DNA of 55,634 bases from a virus. Below are positions 38,010 to 44,201 of this stretch, piece by piece (the first letter of the stretch is position 1; every line of letters begins with the position of its first letter). The position numbers and the translations under genes were made by a program. The stretch lies in IMG/VR virus record IMGVR_UViG_3300032092_000036, positions 1 through 55,634 of that record; one strand, given 5' to 3'. The notes below the pieces were generated by a model, which made no database searches, had not been told where the DNA came from, and was given only the letters and a program-made list of their open reading frames with translations.

Positions 38010-38998
38010 ATCAGCACCTCTGCATTGGCAGTAGACCATTCGATAAACGCTCGTGTCGATGTAATCTTAGGCGCTAGCTTGATGGAGTCCTTGATGGTCA
38101 TCACCGCAAACTCGGCAGGCAGTCGTGCCGTGTAAGACATGATCCGATCGATGTTGTCAACAGTTGCTTTACGTGCAAGCGCACCGGTAATCGCATACCG
38201 CACAGCAGGGTCCGTTGGAACCTGCGCACCCTTGGGGTCAAGCAAGAGAGCATCGATGTTAGGTAGTTGAGAGTAGATACGACGGAAGCCAACATACTCA
38301 GCAGCTGCACCCTCACCGACCTCACCGATCACATTCTCCAAGAACAACGATGCATCCAATGAATCGGGTACAAGGTTGACACGCTCCCATGAACGAGGCG
38401 TTGGGTTGGCAAAGCGATTGGCATCAAAGTCAGAGATCAGGCCGGGTCTGAATCGCAAGAACTGAATCAGGTCAGTCTTCCAATCATTGTCCAGTGCATA
38501 CGCGGTCAGGTCTTCGAGATTCTCTTGGAAGTCAAAGCGACGTGTACGATTGGCTAGCTTGGATGTGATGCGATTAGCACCTGACTTGTCCTCGGTACGA
38601 TTACCAGTGGCAATCTTGAACAGTTGATCTGACAGTTGCAAGTTACCGGCTCGGTTGTCATAGATTACACCGCACAATGCATTCTGCATGGGGATCGGAG
38701 CATCGGACAACTCTTCCAAGATCAGACCGACACGGCCAGTGCGTAGCTTGTAGAACTCTTCGGGCGGAACCCACCGAGTGAACTCGCCAGTGTTGTTAGG
38801 TGTACCGAGTACATCCACAGGGTCACGCAATGAAGCCGTGAACTCCACGACATGATCTAGGTTAAGCTCTCGCATGATCTCACGAGCACAAGCTGACTTG
38901 CCACCACCGGGAGCACCGAGGATGAATGGCACGATCTTGTTACCCTGAGGGGCTTTGAACTGCTCGACAACAGATTTCTTGATGTTTGAATAACGCAT
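38006..38998 (-). CDS. MoxR/CobS-like AAA+ ATPase
   Basis: 330 residues, AAGGAA site. Walker A FILGAPGGGKS (Gly28-Ser35), Walker B GLILEELSDAP, sensor 1 IATGNRTED and arginine-finger region KLANRTRRFDF place it in the MoxR branch of AAA+ proteins (RavA, CobS, CbbQ, GvpN). These hexamers unfold or remodel partners, often together with a VWA protein delivering metal or assembling complexes. Its VWA partner (35192) and DUF3150-like gene lie downstream in the same operon. The leader carries CACCACTCACTCACTT. Confidence 0.9.
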   Translation of the reverse strand: MRYSNIKKSVVEQFKAPQGNKIVPFILGAPGGGKSACAREIMRELNLDHVVEFTASLRDPVDVLGTPNNTGEFTRWVPPEEFYKLRTGRVGLILEELSDAPIPMQNALCGVIYDNRAGNLQLSDQLFKIATGNRTEDKSGANRITSKLANRTRRFDFQENLEDLTAYALDNDWKTDLIQFLRFRPGLISDFDANRFANPTPRSWERVNLVPDSLDASLFLENVIGEVGEGAAAEYVGFRRIYSQLPNIDALLLDPKGAQVPTDPAVRYAITGALARKATVDNIDRIMSYTARLPAEFAVMTIKDSIKLAPKITSTRAFIEWSTANAEVLM

Positions 38999-39011
38999 AA
39001 AGTTCCTTAAG

Positions 39012-39025
39012 TGAGTGAGTGGTGA
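39012..39025 (-). promoter_or_regulatory. CACCACTCACTCA leader motif of the MoxR gene
   Basis: The minus strand reads TCACCACTCACTCA just before the AAGGAA site of the ATPase gene. The nine-base core CACCACTCA recurs at 34100-34092 and 40284-40276, each time between an upstream gene end and a ribosome site. Confidence 0.4.
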
Positions 39026-39112
39026 TTAATTCGGTCGCCATACTAACAAGTCCAGTGCTAGCACGACCAACGCTAGCAAGAACACAACTCTTTCAAATTT
39101 ATGCCATGTCAT
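39026..39112 (-). CDS. 28-residue membrane peptide
   Basis: ATG 39112 overlaps the upstream stop as ATGA and has a strong CGGAGG site five bases upstream; stop TAA 39028-39026. The product MTWHKFERVVFLLALVVLAL then DLLVWRPN is one transmembrane helix. It is too short for a family call. Confidence 0.55.
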   Translation of the reverse strand: MTWHKFERVVFLLALVVLALDLLVWRPN

Positions 39113-39498
39113 GGGAACCTCCGATATGAGCGAATGACTGAATCGTTACGTGGCTCGTTGATGTGTGCAAGCTTGACGTTCACACCCTTAGCCTCCATTG
39201 CGTTCATGAACAATTCCATGTCGCAGTCCTCTTCGAGATACGCTTTGTCCCCTTTGATGTATGAGTAACAGCTTACCTCCGAGCGTATGCCCAGTAGATC
39301 AAGTTCGTCTAAGCTCACCTCTAGCCATCCATGGCCGGGATCGGTGTGGTATGTGTAGTAGATTGTCGTTGCTGTTGATGGTGTCATGTTGTTCCTCTTG
39401 AATGTATATATAGCATCAGGTCTTGTTGCAAACCATCTGCTCAGTTGGGGGTTGTCATCTTGCATCAGCACAGGGGGAGGCCATCCCGTCTTGGTCAT
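39109..39498 (-). CDS. Conserved phage protein, 129 residues (92 by the internal start)
   Basis: ATG 39498 overlaps the upstream stop (ATGA) with GAGG upstream; a second ATG at 39387 also has a strong GAGGAAC site, so two isoforms are possible. The core YYTYHTDPGHGWLEVSLDEL and SCYSYIKGDKAYLEEDCDME is a pattern I associate with a widespread phage hypothetical family. No activity known. It may be a small early regulator. Confidence 0.7.
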   Translation of the reverse strand: MTKTGWPPPVLMQDDNPQLSRWFATRPDAIYTFKRNNMTPSTATTIYYTYHTDPGHGWLEVSLDELDLLGIRSEVSCYSYIKGDKAYLEEDCDMELFMNAMEAKGVNVKLAHINEPRNDSVIRSYRRFP

Positions 39499-39656
39499 TT
39501 AGTTCCCTCATGAAATACGTCAATGAATTTTTTGCCATGCTTGTGATACAGACACACGATGCATGACATTAGAAAATAGTTGGTGCTGACCTCGTATTTG
39601 TCTACGCGCCAACATGTGCCGAGGAAGTCGGTCAGTTGTATGTCACTCTTGGTCAT
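39495..39656 (-). CDS. Hypothetical 53-residue protein
   Basis: ATG 39656 overlaps the upstream gene by four bases; stop overlaps the downstream start. The product (MTKSDIQLTDFLGTCWRVDK, YFLMSCIVCLYHKHGKKFID) has three Cys and two His that might bind metal, but the spacing is not a standard finger. No family recognised. Confidence 0.6.
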   Translation of the reverse strand: MTKSDIQLTDFLGTCWRVDKYEVSTNYFLMSCIVCLYHKHGKKFIDVFHEGTK

Positions 39657-39865
39657 GGCTCAGGCACGTAGATTGTGTTGCGTGTCTCAATGATCCCGCC
39701 TTGGGGATTAAAACTAACGATCTCGCTTGTGCGTACAGTGCCGTTGCCAATGGTCGGGTGATCGACCACCTCTAGTCTTGCACACCAAAATGGTTTCTCC
39801 GCACTGTCGTACAGCAAGCACATCATTGGCTCGGAATAGGTTTTGTAGAATACGATTGGTTTCAT
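39653..39865 (-). CDS. Hypothetical 70-residue protein
   Basis: GAGGAC site before ATG 39865. The product (MKPIVFYKTYSEPMMCLLYD, PFWCARLEVVDHPTIGNGTV) is predicted mostly beta. Overlaps neighbours by four bases. No motif recognised. Confidence 0.65.
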   Translation of the reverse strand: MKPIVFYKTYSEPMMCLLYDSAEKPFWCARLEVVDHPTIGNGTVRTSEIVSFNPQGGIIETRNTIYVPEP

Positions 39866-40083
39866 GTTGTCCTCTTGGGGTTAAGTTGCATTAGCATGGA
39901 TGGATCACTTATGTATGTCGGTGCTGACTTGTTGATCGGCTGACACATGGATGATTTGCGCTTGAGTTCCTTTTGGGCGATCTTTTCACCACATTGCATA
40001 CAGGTCGGGCGTTCGTGTTTTGCACGATGGGGTTCTACTCGTACTGCATAGCAACAGGTGCAGATTGGTATGTGTTCATCCAT
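39862..40083 (-). CDS. 73-residue zinc-ribbon-like protein
   Basis: Start ATG 40083; a frame up to 40119 adds 12 residues with no better site. CTCCYAVRVEPHRAKHERPT followed by CMQCGEKIAQKEL gives two CxxC pairs forming a zinc ribbon; the tail is basic. It may bind nucleic acid or act as an early regulatory protein. No precise family recognised. Confidence 0.65.
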   Translation of the reverse strand: MDEHIPICTCCYAVRVEPHRAKHERPTCMQCGEKIAQKELKRKSSMCQPINKSAPTYISDPSMLMQLNPKRTT

Positions 40084-40087
40084 GGTA

Positions 40088-40258
40088 TTACCCGACGTTC
40101 TCGATGCTTTCGAGGGCACAGATCACAACACCGCCAAGGCAGAAGCCACCGAATAACAGGGCAGCTTGTTGGAAGTAAGGCACGTCAGGGCTATAGCCCA
40201 CGAACAGGGAAATGCATGTGGCCAAGGTAAAGCCGATTGCGTATAGAGTTAGTTTCAT
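40088..40258 (-). CDS. 56-residue two-helix membrane protein
   Basis: ATG 40258 with TTGGAG upstream; the longer frame to 40300 has no site. Two hydrophobic helices (LTLYAIGFTLATCISLFVG and ALLFGGFCLGGVVICAL) form a small hairpin protein. Located in the early arm it could be a membrane-acting host-takeover or superinfection protein. No family recognised. Confidence 0.6.
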   Translation of the reverse strand: MKLTLYAIGFTLATCISLFVGYSPDVPYFQQAALLFGGFCLGGVVICALESIENVG

Positions 40259-40275
40259 GGTGTCTCCAAGGAAAG

Positions 40276-40338
40276 TGAGTGGTGCGCACGAGGCGCACAC
40301 GAGTTGGATTAATACTAGGGGAAAACCCTAACGATTTA
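40276..40338 (-). promoter_or_regulatory. Structured leader with GGGTTTTCCCC element and hairpin
   Basis: Minus-strand order: stop TAA of the upstream gene, TTAGGGTTTTCCCCTA (40318-40328 core), ATTAATCCA (40313-40305, an iteron unit), hairpin GTGCGC-CTCGT-GCGCAC (40298-40282), CACCACTCA (40284-40276), then the ribosome site of 40088. The order parallels the leader at 34092-34157. Confidence 0.5.
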
Positions 40339-40521
40339 GACAGATCGCTGATTTAGCATTTGATAGTAGGCATGGATTGATGCGTCGATCTCATCCATTG
40401 TGCGAGCTTCGATGAAGCCGGGGATATCATCCAAGGTGAATTCTTGTATGTCATCTGCACATGTGTATGTGGGTTCGATGATGGCTAAGCCCATGAGATC
40501 AGAGTTTGATGGTGTGCGCAT
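40336..40521 (-). CDS. Hypothetical 61-residue acidic protein
   Basis: ATG 40521 preceded by TTTGGAG. The product (MRTPSNSDLMGLAIIEPTYT, FTLDDIPGFIEARTMDEIDA) is acidic and helical at its C-terminus. The stop lies inside a repeated element (TCTAAATCGTTAGGG). No family recognised. Confidence 0.65.
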   Translation of the reverse strand: MRTPSNSDLMGLAIIEPTYTCADDIQEFTLDDIPGFIEARTMDEIDASIHAYYQMLNQRSV

Positions 40522-40911
40522 GATAGCTCCAAAGTTGATTAAGACAGTTTTTGGAATCGATTAAGCCAAAATTTAGGGGGCTTGGATTAATTGATTTGTG
40601 CGTGTGTATGCCGTGTAACCCGCATGGATTCTAGGTTTGCAGGGGGCATTAGGGTTTACCCTGCTCGAATAATCCAAGTGTGGATTTGACAGACAGGATT
40701 TGTGGGGACTTGTGAGATTGTGCGTCATCGCATATGGCATTGAATCCATAAGCCATAACATCTCTGACCCTCTATTTTATTGGATAATTGGATAAATGGA
40801 TTAATCGACGACTTAACTTATTGATTTCATTGAAGAATCAATTAATCCATGGATTAATCCAACTCCAGACCTTGGATAATTGGATTAATAGGTAGGGTAA
40901 ACCCTAATGAT
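40522..40911. other. Non-coding 390-base iteron and operator region (candidate origin)
   Basis: No convincing gene on either strand. It is rich in TGGATTAAT-like units, contains an 18-base perfect palindrome at 40841-40858 and two GGGTTTACCC elements (40651-40662 and 40893-40906 in opposite orientation). Composition is AT-rich towards 40770-40890. These are features of a replication origin or master control site. Confidence 0.5.
40781..40889. repeat. TGGAT(T/A)A(A/T)T iteron array
   Basis: Seven copies in 109 bases: 40781 TGGATAAT, 40789 TGGATAAA, 40797 TGGATTAAT, inverted 40841-40849, 40850 TGGATTAAT, 40873 TGGATAAT and 40881 TGGATTAAT. Further units lie at 40305, 40583, 40669-40676 (inverted), and partial ones at 40625 and 40681. 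Confidence 0.75.
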
Positions 40912-41139
40912 TTAGCCAAACAGGGTGTGTTGCCAGTCTGCGTTTTCTGCGCATAGTTGGCGTTGGTTGAATGGCATAGGCTCACGAGCAAACTTGGCGG
41001 AGTTAGACCACTTGGCGTTGCATGAGCGATATGGAACAGGGGGCAAGCCACCCTGCAGTTTGCGACCAATATCGCCCTCGACACGTTTAGGCATCGGGGC
41101 GATATGGATTCCCTTGGGTAGAGAGTGAACCTTAGACAT
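40912..41139 (-). CDS. Hypothetical 75-residue protein
   Basis: ATG 41139 overlaps the upstream stop as TAATG. The product (MSKVHSLPKGIHIAPMPKRV, SCNAKWSNSAKFAREPMPFN) is basic at the start with scattered aromatic residues. Its stop lies in a repeated element (GCTAAATCATTAGGG) next to the iteron array. It is among the first genes of the early arm; no family recognised. Confidence 0.7.
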   Translation of the reverse strand: MSKVHSLPKGIHIAPMPKRVEGDIGRKLQGGLPPVPYRSCNAKWSNSAKFAREPMPFNQRQLCAENADWQHTLFG

Positions 41140-41549
41140 TAGTCATTGATTGTGGAAGGTTGAGCACCGCGAGCGATACGATCAACGATACCGAACACAT
41201 AAGCCTTCTTGCCTTTGAGCGTAACGCCCTTGGCTTGCTTGGCGGACACTGCGCTAGAGACTGCGTTGCACAAGCCCATGAGAGCCTCTTTAGAAACCGA
41301 GCCAGTAGCAGGCACGAGACCGGCCACGAAAGGCAAGGCAGACTTAGGCACGAGACCGCATGAAAGAATGTCATTGACGACTGGGCGGAATTGGCCGTTG
41401 GCGAGCCAGTTGGCGTACATCATTTGACCGAACTCTTGGCGAGCTTCGCGACCTGCGAAGGCCACTGCGAGCGCCAAGGAACCGGTGTTGCCCTTTTTGT
41501 CGATGACAATAGAACGTGTACCTTCAATGATAGCGACTGCATTTGACAT
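41139..41549 (-). CDS. First early-arm protein, 136 residues
   Basis: ATG 41549 has AAAGGAC upstream; an extended frame to 41639 is non-conserved leader sequence. The product (MSNAVAIIEGTRSIVIDKKG, ASEA-rich helices, SCGLVPKSALPFVAGLVPAT) is a soluble alpha/beta protein with Ala/Val-rich helices. No motif recognised. As the first gene of the minus-strand early arm, directly downstream of the control region, it may be a host-takeover or regulatory protein. Confidence 0.75.
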   Translation of the reverse strand: MSNAVAIIEGTRSIVIDKKGNTGSLALAVAFAGREARQEFGQMMYANWLANGQFRPVVNDILSCGLVPKSALPFVAGLVPATGSVSKEALMGLCNAVSSAVSAKQAKGVTLKGKKAYVFGIVDRIARGAQPSTIND

Positions 41550-41582
41550 GATTTGTCCTTTGAATAAATAAGTAGGTTTCAA

Positions 41583-41611
41583 GTAATACACTACACCATG
41601 TAATGCACTAC
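41583..41611. repeat. 12-base direct repeats before the early operon
   Basis: GTAATACACTAC (41583-41594) and GTAATGCACTAC (41600-41611) differ at one base and are offset by 17 bases, placing them on nearly the same side at 1.6 helical turns. They lie 34-62 bases upstream of the first early gene, as an operator pair would. Confidence 0.55.
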
Positions 41612-41692
41612 TCAAAACCGCCCCCCACACTTTTGCCATTCGTGTGTTTAGACCATGCGCGTTGCGTTTAGGTCATAGAAGCGGATTTGCCG

Positions 41693-41716
41693 GACAGTTA
41701 CTTCACCCAAACTGTC
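41693..41716. promoter_or_regulatory. Inverted-repeat operator overlapping a TTGACA box
   Basis: GACAGTT (41693-41699) and AACTGTC (41710-41716), ten bases apart. The minus-strand reading of the right arm contains TTGACA (41718-41713), but no good -10 box follows at 16-18 bases. Confidence 0.45.
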
Positions 41717-41795
41717 AAAACGCTATTGAATTTTTAATGATCGAACATCCCACATTGTGACTTTGCGTTGATGCACACTTGGGTTCGATGCGTTC

Positions 41796-41805
41796 GGGAA
41801 AACCC
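41796..41805 (-). repeat. GGGTTTTCCC element in the divergent region
   Basis: Forward GGGAAAACCC, one of the seven intergenic GGG-TTYW-CCC copies. No gene end adjoins this one. Confidence 0.4.
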
Positions 41806-41987
41806 TACAAACAAGAACCGCGAAGTACGCGACACTAGGAAACAATGCTACTTTTTAAAGATCGGGAGGCGAGGGATACGATGCCCTACACAGTAGGCAA
41901 GACTGCTACCCCGCCATGGGACCAAGGGGGCCAGCCCACCCCCCCTCTCCCTACGACTGGCTCTTACAGCAGGCGAAGAAAATAAGG

Positions 41988-42048
41988 ACATACACACGTA
42001 GCGCACTCAAAAAAATTAAAAAACGCTTGCACACCACATACACACGTG
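41988..42048. repeat. ACATACACACGT direct repeat at the terminase promoter
   Basis: Identical 12-mers at 41988-41999 and 42036-42047, the second inside the spacer of the 42027-42055 promoter. Related sites occur in the minus-strand promoter at 30196-30205 and the leader at 34126-34137. Confidence 0.55.
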
Positions 42049-42055
42049 CTACATT
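42027..42055 (+). promoter_or_regulatory. Promoter for RHH-terminase operon
   Basis: TTGCAC (42027-42032), 17-base spacer with ACATACACACGTG, TACATT (42050-42055). ATG 42062 follows six bases after the -10 box, suggesting a leaderless message. Thirteen spacer bases (ACCACATACACAC) are identical to the promoter at 30187-30215. Confidence 0.5.
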
Positions 42056-42061
42056 GCCCAA

Positions 42062-42238
42062 ATGAGACGAAGAAACCTATACATCCCCGACCCCCTGATG
42101 GAGCGAGTCCAAAAACTAGCCGTGCGTAAAAAAGTGCACATGGCAGATATCATTCGCACAGCCATGGAAAAGTACTTAGATGCCGTTGACCGCGCAGAAG
42201 CCAAGGCCAAAGAGGAGGCACAGCATGCTGAACGTTGA
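42062..42238 (+). CDS. Ribbon-helix-helix DNA-binding protein
   Basis: 58 residues. A short beta strand RRRNLYIPDPLMERVQKLAV followed by two helices (KKVHMADIIRTAMEKYLDAV) and a charged tail is the ribbon-helix-helix fold of Arc/MetJ/CopG repressors. Such proteins bind short repeated operators as dimers, often at their own promoters. Two ACATACACACGT sites flank the start, making autoregulation plausible. It overlaps the small terminase gene by 14 bases. Confidence 0.75.
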   Translation: MRRRNLYIPDPLMERVQKLAVRKKVHMADIIRTAMEKYLDAVDRAEAKAKEEAQHAER

Positions 42239-42722
42239 AATTGACGACGGCCCACTGGAATATGGGGTAAAAACCACGTCGTTCCCACAGGTCTCAGAAG
42301 AAATGCTGCATTCTCTGGCGCTAGGCATGGAAGATGAGCTGATCATCATTGGCCGGCATGGTGTTTCTGTGGAGCAGTTTCGGGAATTGGAGAAGCAGCC
42401 ATGGTTTATCAGCCGAATCTTGCAATTACGCTCGGAATTTGAGAAAAATGGCGTTACATTCAAGGCAAAAGCTGGCTGGATGGCCGGAGAACTGCTAGAT
42501 AAGGCGTATTTACTGGCAGCTAGCCCAGATGCGAGCTTCTCACAGGTGCACGATACCCTTAAAACGCTTATAAAAGTGGCAGGATTGGAGCCAAAAGAGG
42601 AGAAACAGGTCAATTCTGGGCCCGGTTTTAGCATTTCTATCGACCTTGGAGAGCGTTCGGTGAACATCACAAACGACCAAAATATCATCAATTCGCCTAC
42701 AAAATTCATATCTAATGAGTAA
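42225..42722 (+). CDS. Small terminase candidate
   Basis: 165 residues from ATG 42225 with GAGGAGG; a longer frame begins inside the RHH gene. Residues 35-90 (GMEDELIIIGRHGVSVEQFR, ELEKQPWFISRILQLRSEFE) form a helical DNA-binding part, the middle helix (GVTFKAKAGWMAGELLDKAY) is typical of oligomerising terminase small subunits, and the C-terminus is polar. Direct overlap with the large terminase supports recognition of packaging sites in the genome. Confidence 0.75.
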   Translation: MLNVEIDDGPLEYGVKTTSFPQVSEEMLHSLALGMEDELIIIGRHGVSVEQFRELEKQPWFISRILQLRSEFEKNGVTFKAKAGWMAGELLDKAYLLAASPDASFSQVHDTLKTLIKVAGLEPKEEKQVNSGPGFSISIDLGERSVNITNDQNIINSPTKFISNE

Positions 42723-44184
42723 ATACAAGCCAACAGACACCCAGCGTGAGTTTATGCTGGACGAGAATTACGTCAGGGTCTTAGCTGGCCCAGTTGGAGG
42801 TGGCAAATCTGTGACCTGTGTGCACGAACTGGTAAGACTTGCATGCGGGCAAGCGCCAAATACCAAGGGCATACGTAAAACCAGAGCGGTGATTGTGCGT
42901 AACACGGCCGATCAGTTAGCGTTAACCACTAGAAAGACGGTGTTTGACTGGCTGCCACCGGGAGATGCTGGCATTTGGAAAGCGGTGGAGAAGACGTTTA
43001 TCCTGAAAGCCAAACTGCCGGATAACACAGAAGTTGAGTCCGAGTGGCTGTTCATTGCGCTGGATACCCCGGACGACGTTAGGAAAGCGCTGTCACTTGA
43101 GACGACATTTATCTGGGGTAATGAATCACGCGAGCTCAACTCCGAAGTAGTGGATGGCCTACTAGGTCGTCTGAACCGGTATCCGTCAATGAAGGACGGT
43201 GGGCCCACTCGTTCGTGTGCGCTGTTTGATACCAACATGCCGGACGAGGATACGTGGTGGCATAACAAGATGGAAGAGCCGCCTAGCAACTGGTCAATTT
43301 ACAAACAGCCTGCAGCGATCCTGAAGCCAGCCAAGTACACAGAACGATTTGGCGAAGAGCCAGAAGAGATTTTGCTGGACAAGGACGGCGAAGAATGGTG
43401 TGTGAATCCTAAAGCGGATAACTACGACCACCTGCCAAAACAGTACTACCCCAATTTGATTCCGGGTAAGACCGAGGACTGGCTTAGGGTTTACCTTAGG
43501 TCTGAGTATGGCCGTTCGCTCTCAGGTACACCTGTGTACGAGAAGACTTTTACGTACGACTTTCATGTGGCAGACGATCCGCTGAAGTACATCAGGGGTG
43601 AGAATTACCCGATCATTATTGGGATTGACTTTGGGCGTACGCCGGCAGCTGTGTTTAAGCAGAGGGACCCTCGGGGGCGGGTGATGACTTTGGGGGAGAT
43701 CACTGCGGAGAATATGGGCATCGAGACATTTTTGAATGTTAGGCTCAATCCGTTTATTGCTAACAACTTTGCCGGGGCTACGTTTTTGTGTGCGCCTGAC
43801 CCGGCCGGGTTTGCCAAGCAGCAGCTCAATGAGCTGTCATTAGTGGACGTTTTGAAAAATGCTGGATTTAAATGTGTACGTCCCCCTAGCAACAATCCAG
43901 AAATTAGGATACAGTCCGTCGAACGGTTGCTCAATCAGCAGCTGGAAGGTAAAGCGATGTACTTAATTGACCGCTCCTGCGAGATGCTTATCAAAGGCTT
44001 TCGATACGGATATCGGTACAAAATTAAGAAGAACGGCGAGTTAGAAGATAGGCCAGACAAGAACGAGTTCTCTCACGTCCATGACGCCAATCAGTACGCC
44101 GACTCGGTAGTCGATATGAACATCCGAGGTTTAGCATTGCAGCGCGGTAAGCGCGAAATCAAAAAAGTAAGTTACACTTATTAA
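42715..44184 (+). CDS. terL: Large terminase (packaging ATPase/nuclease)
   Basis: 489 residues. Walker A LAGPVGGGKSVT (Gly25-Ser32), Walker B with catalytic Glu in TTFIWGNESRELN, and the RNase H-like nuclease with IIGIDFGRTPA, CAPDPAG and HVHDANQYADS acidic residues. It cuts concatemers and drives DNA into the prohead through the portal encoded next. It overlaps the small subunit gene by eight bases. Length fits podoviral or environmental terminases. Confidence 0.95.
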   Translation: MSKYKPTDTQREFMLDENYVRVLAGPVGGGKSVTCVHELVRLACGQAPNTKGIRKTRAVIVRNTADQLALTTRKTVFDWLPPGDAGIWKAVEKTFILKAKLPDNTEVESEWLFIALDTPDDVRKALSLETTFIWGNESRELNSEVVDGLLGRLNRYPSMKDGGPTRSCALFDTNMPDEDTWWHNKMEEPPSNWSIYKQPAAILKPAKYTERFGEEPEEILLDKDGEEWCVNPKADNYDHLPKQYYPNLIPGKTEDWLRVYLRSEYGRSLSGTPVYEKTFTYDFHVADDPLKYIRGENYPIIIGIDFGRTPAAVFKQRDPRGRVMTLGEITAENMGIETFLNVRLNPFIANNFAGATFLCAPDPAGFAKQQLNELSLVDVLKNAGFKCVRPPSNNPEIRIQSVERLLNQQLEGKAMYLIDRSCEMLIKGFRYGYRYKIKKNGELEDRPDKNEFSHVHDANQYADSVVDMNIRGLALQRGKREIKKVSYTY

Positions 44185-44201
44185 AACGAGATGGGCCCCG
44201 C

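Larger units (their letters stand above)
41550..42061. other. Divergent control region between early and late arms
   Basis: No gene is supported on either strand. It holds direct repeats (41583-41611), an inverted repeat (41693-41716), a GGGAAAACCC element (41796-41805), a GC-rich block with tRNA-like hairpins (about 41862-41950), a 12-base direct repeat (41988/42036) and a promoter at 42027-42055. Confidence 0.6.

Noticed and set aside
40573-40761. A 62-residue minus-strand frame in the iteron region
   Set aside because: No ribosome site, unusual composition and overlap with repeats; the region reads better as control DNA.
40583-40889. A CRISPR array from the repeated TGGATTAAT units
   Set aside because: Units are only 8-9 bases, in both orientations and without unique spacers of constant length; no cas genes.
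41862-41940. A tRNA gene on the minus strand
   Set aside because: The anticodon-like stem fits, but the D loop is too short, position 37 is C, the T loop lacks TTC and the acceptor arms do not pair. Kept only as a structured-RNA observation.
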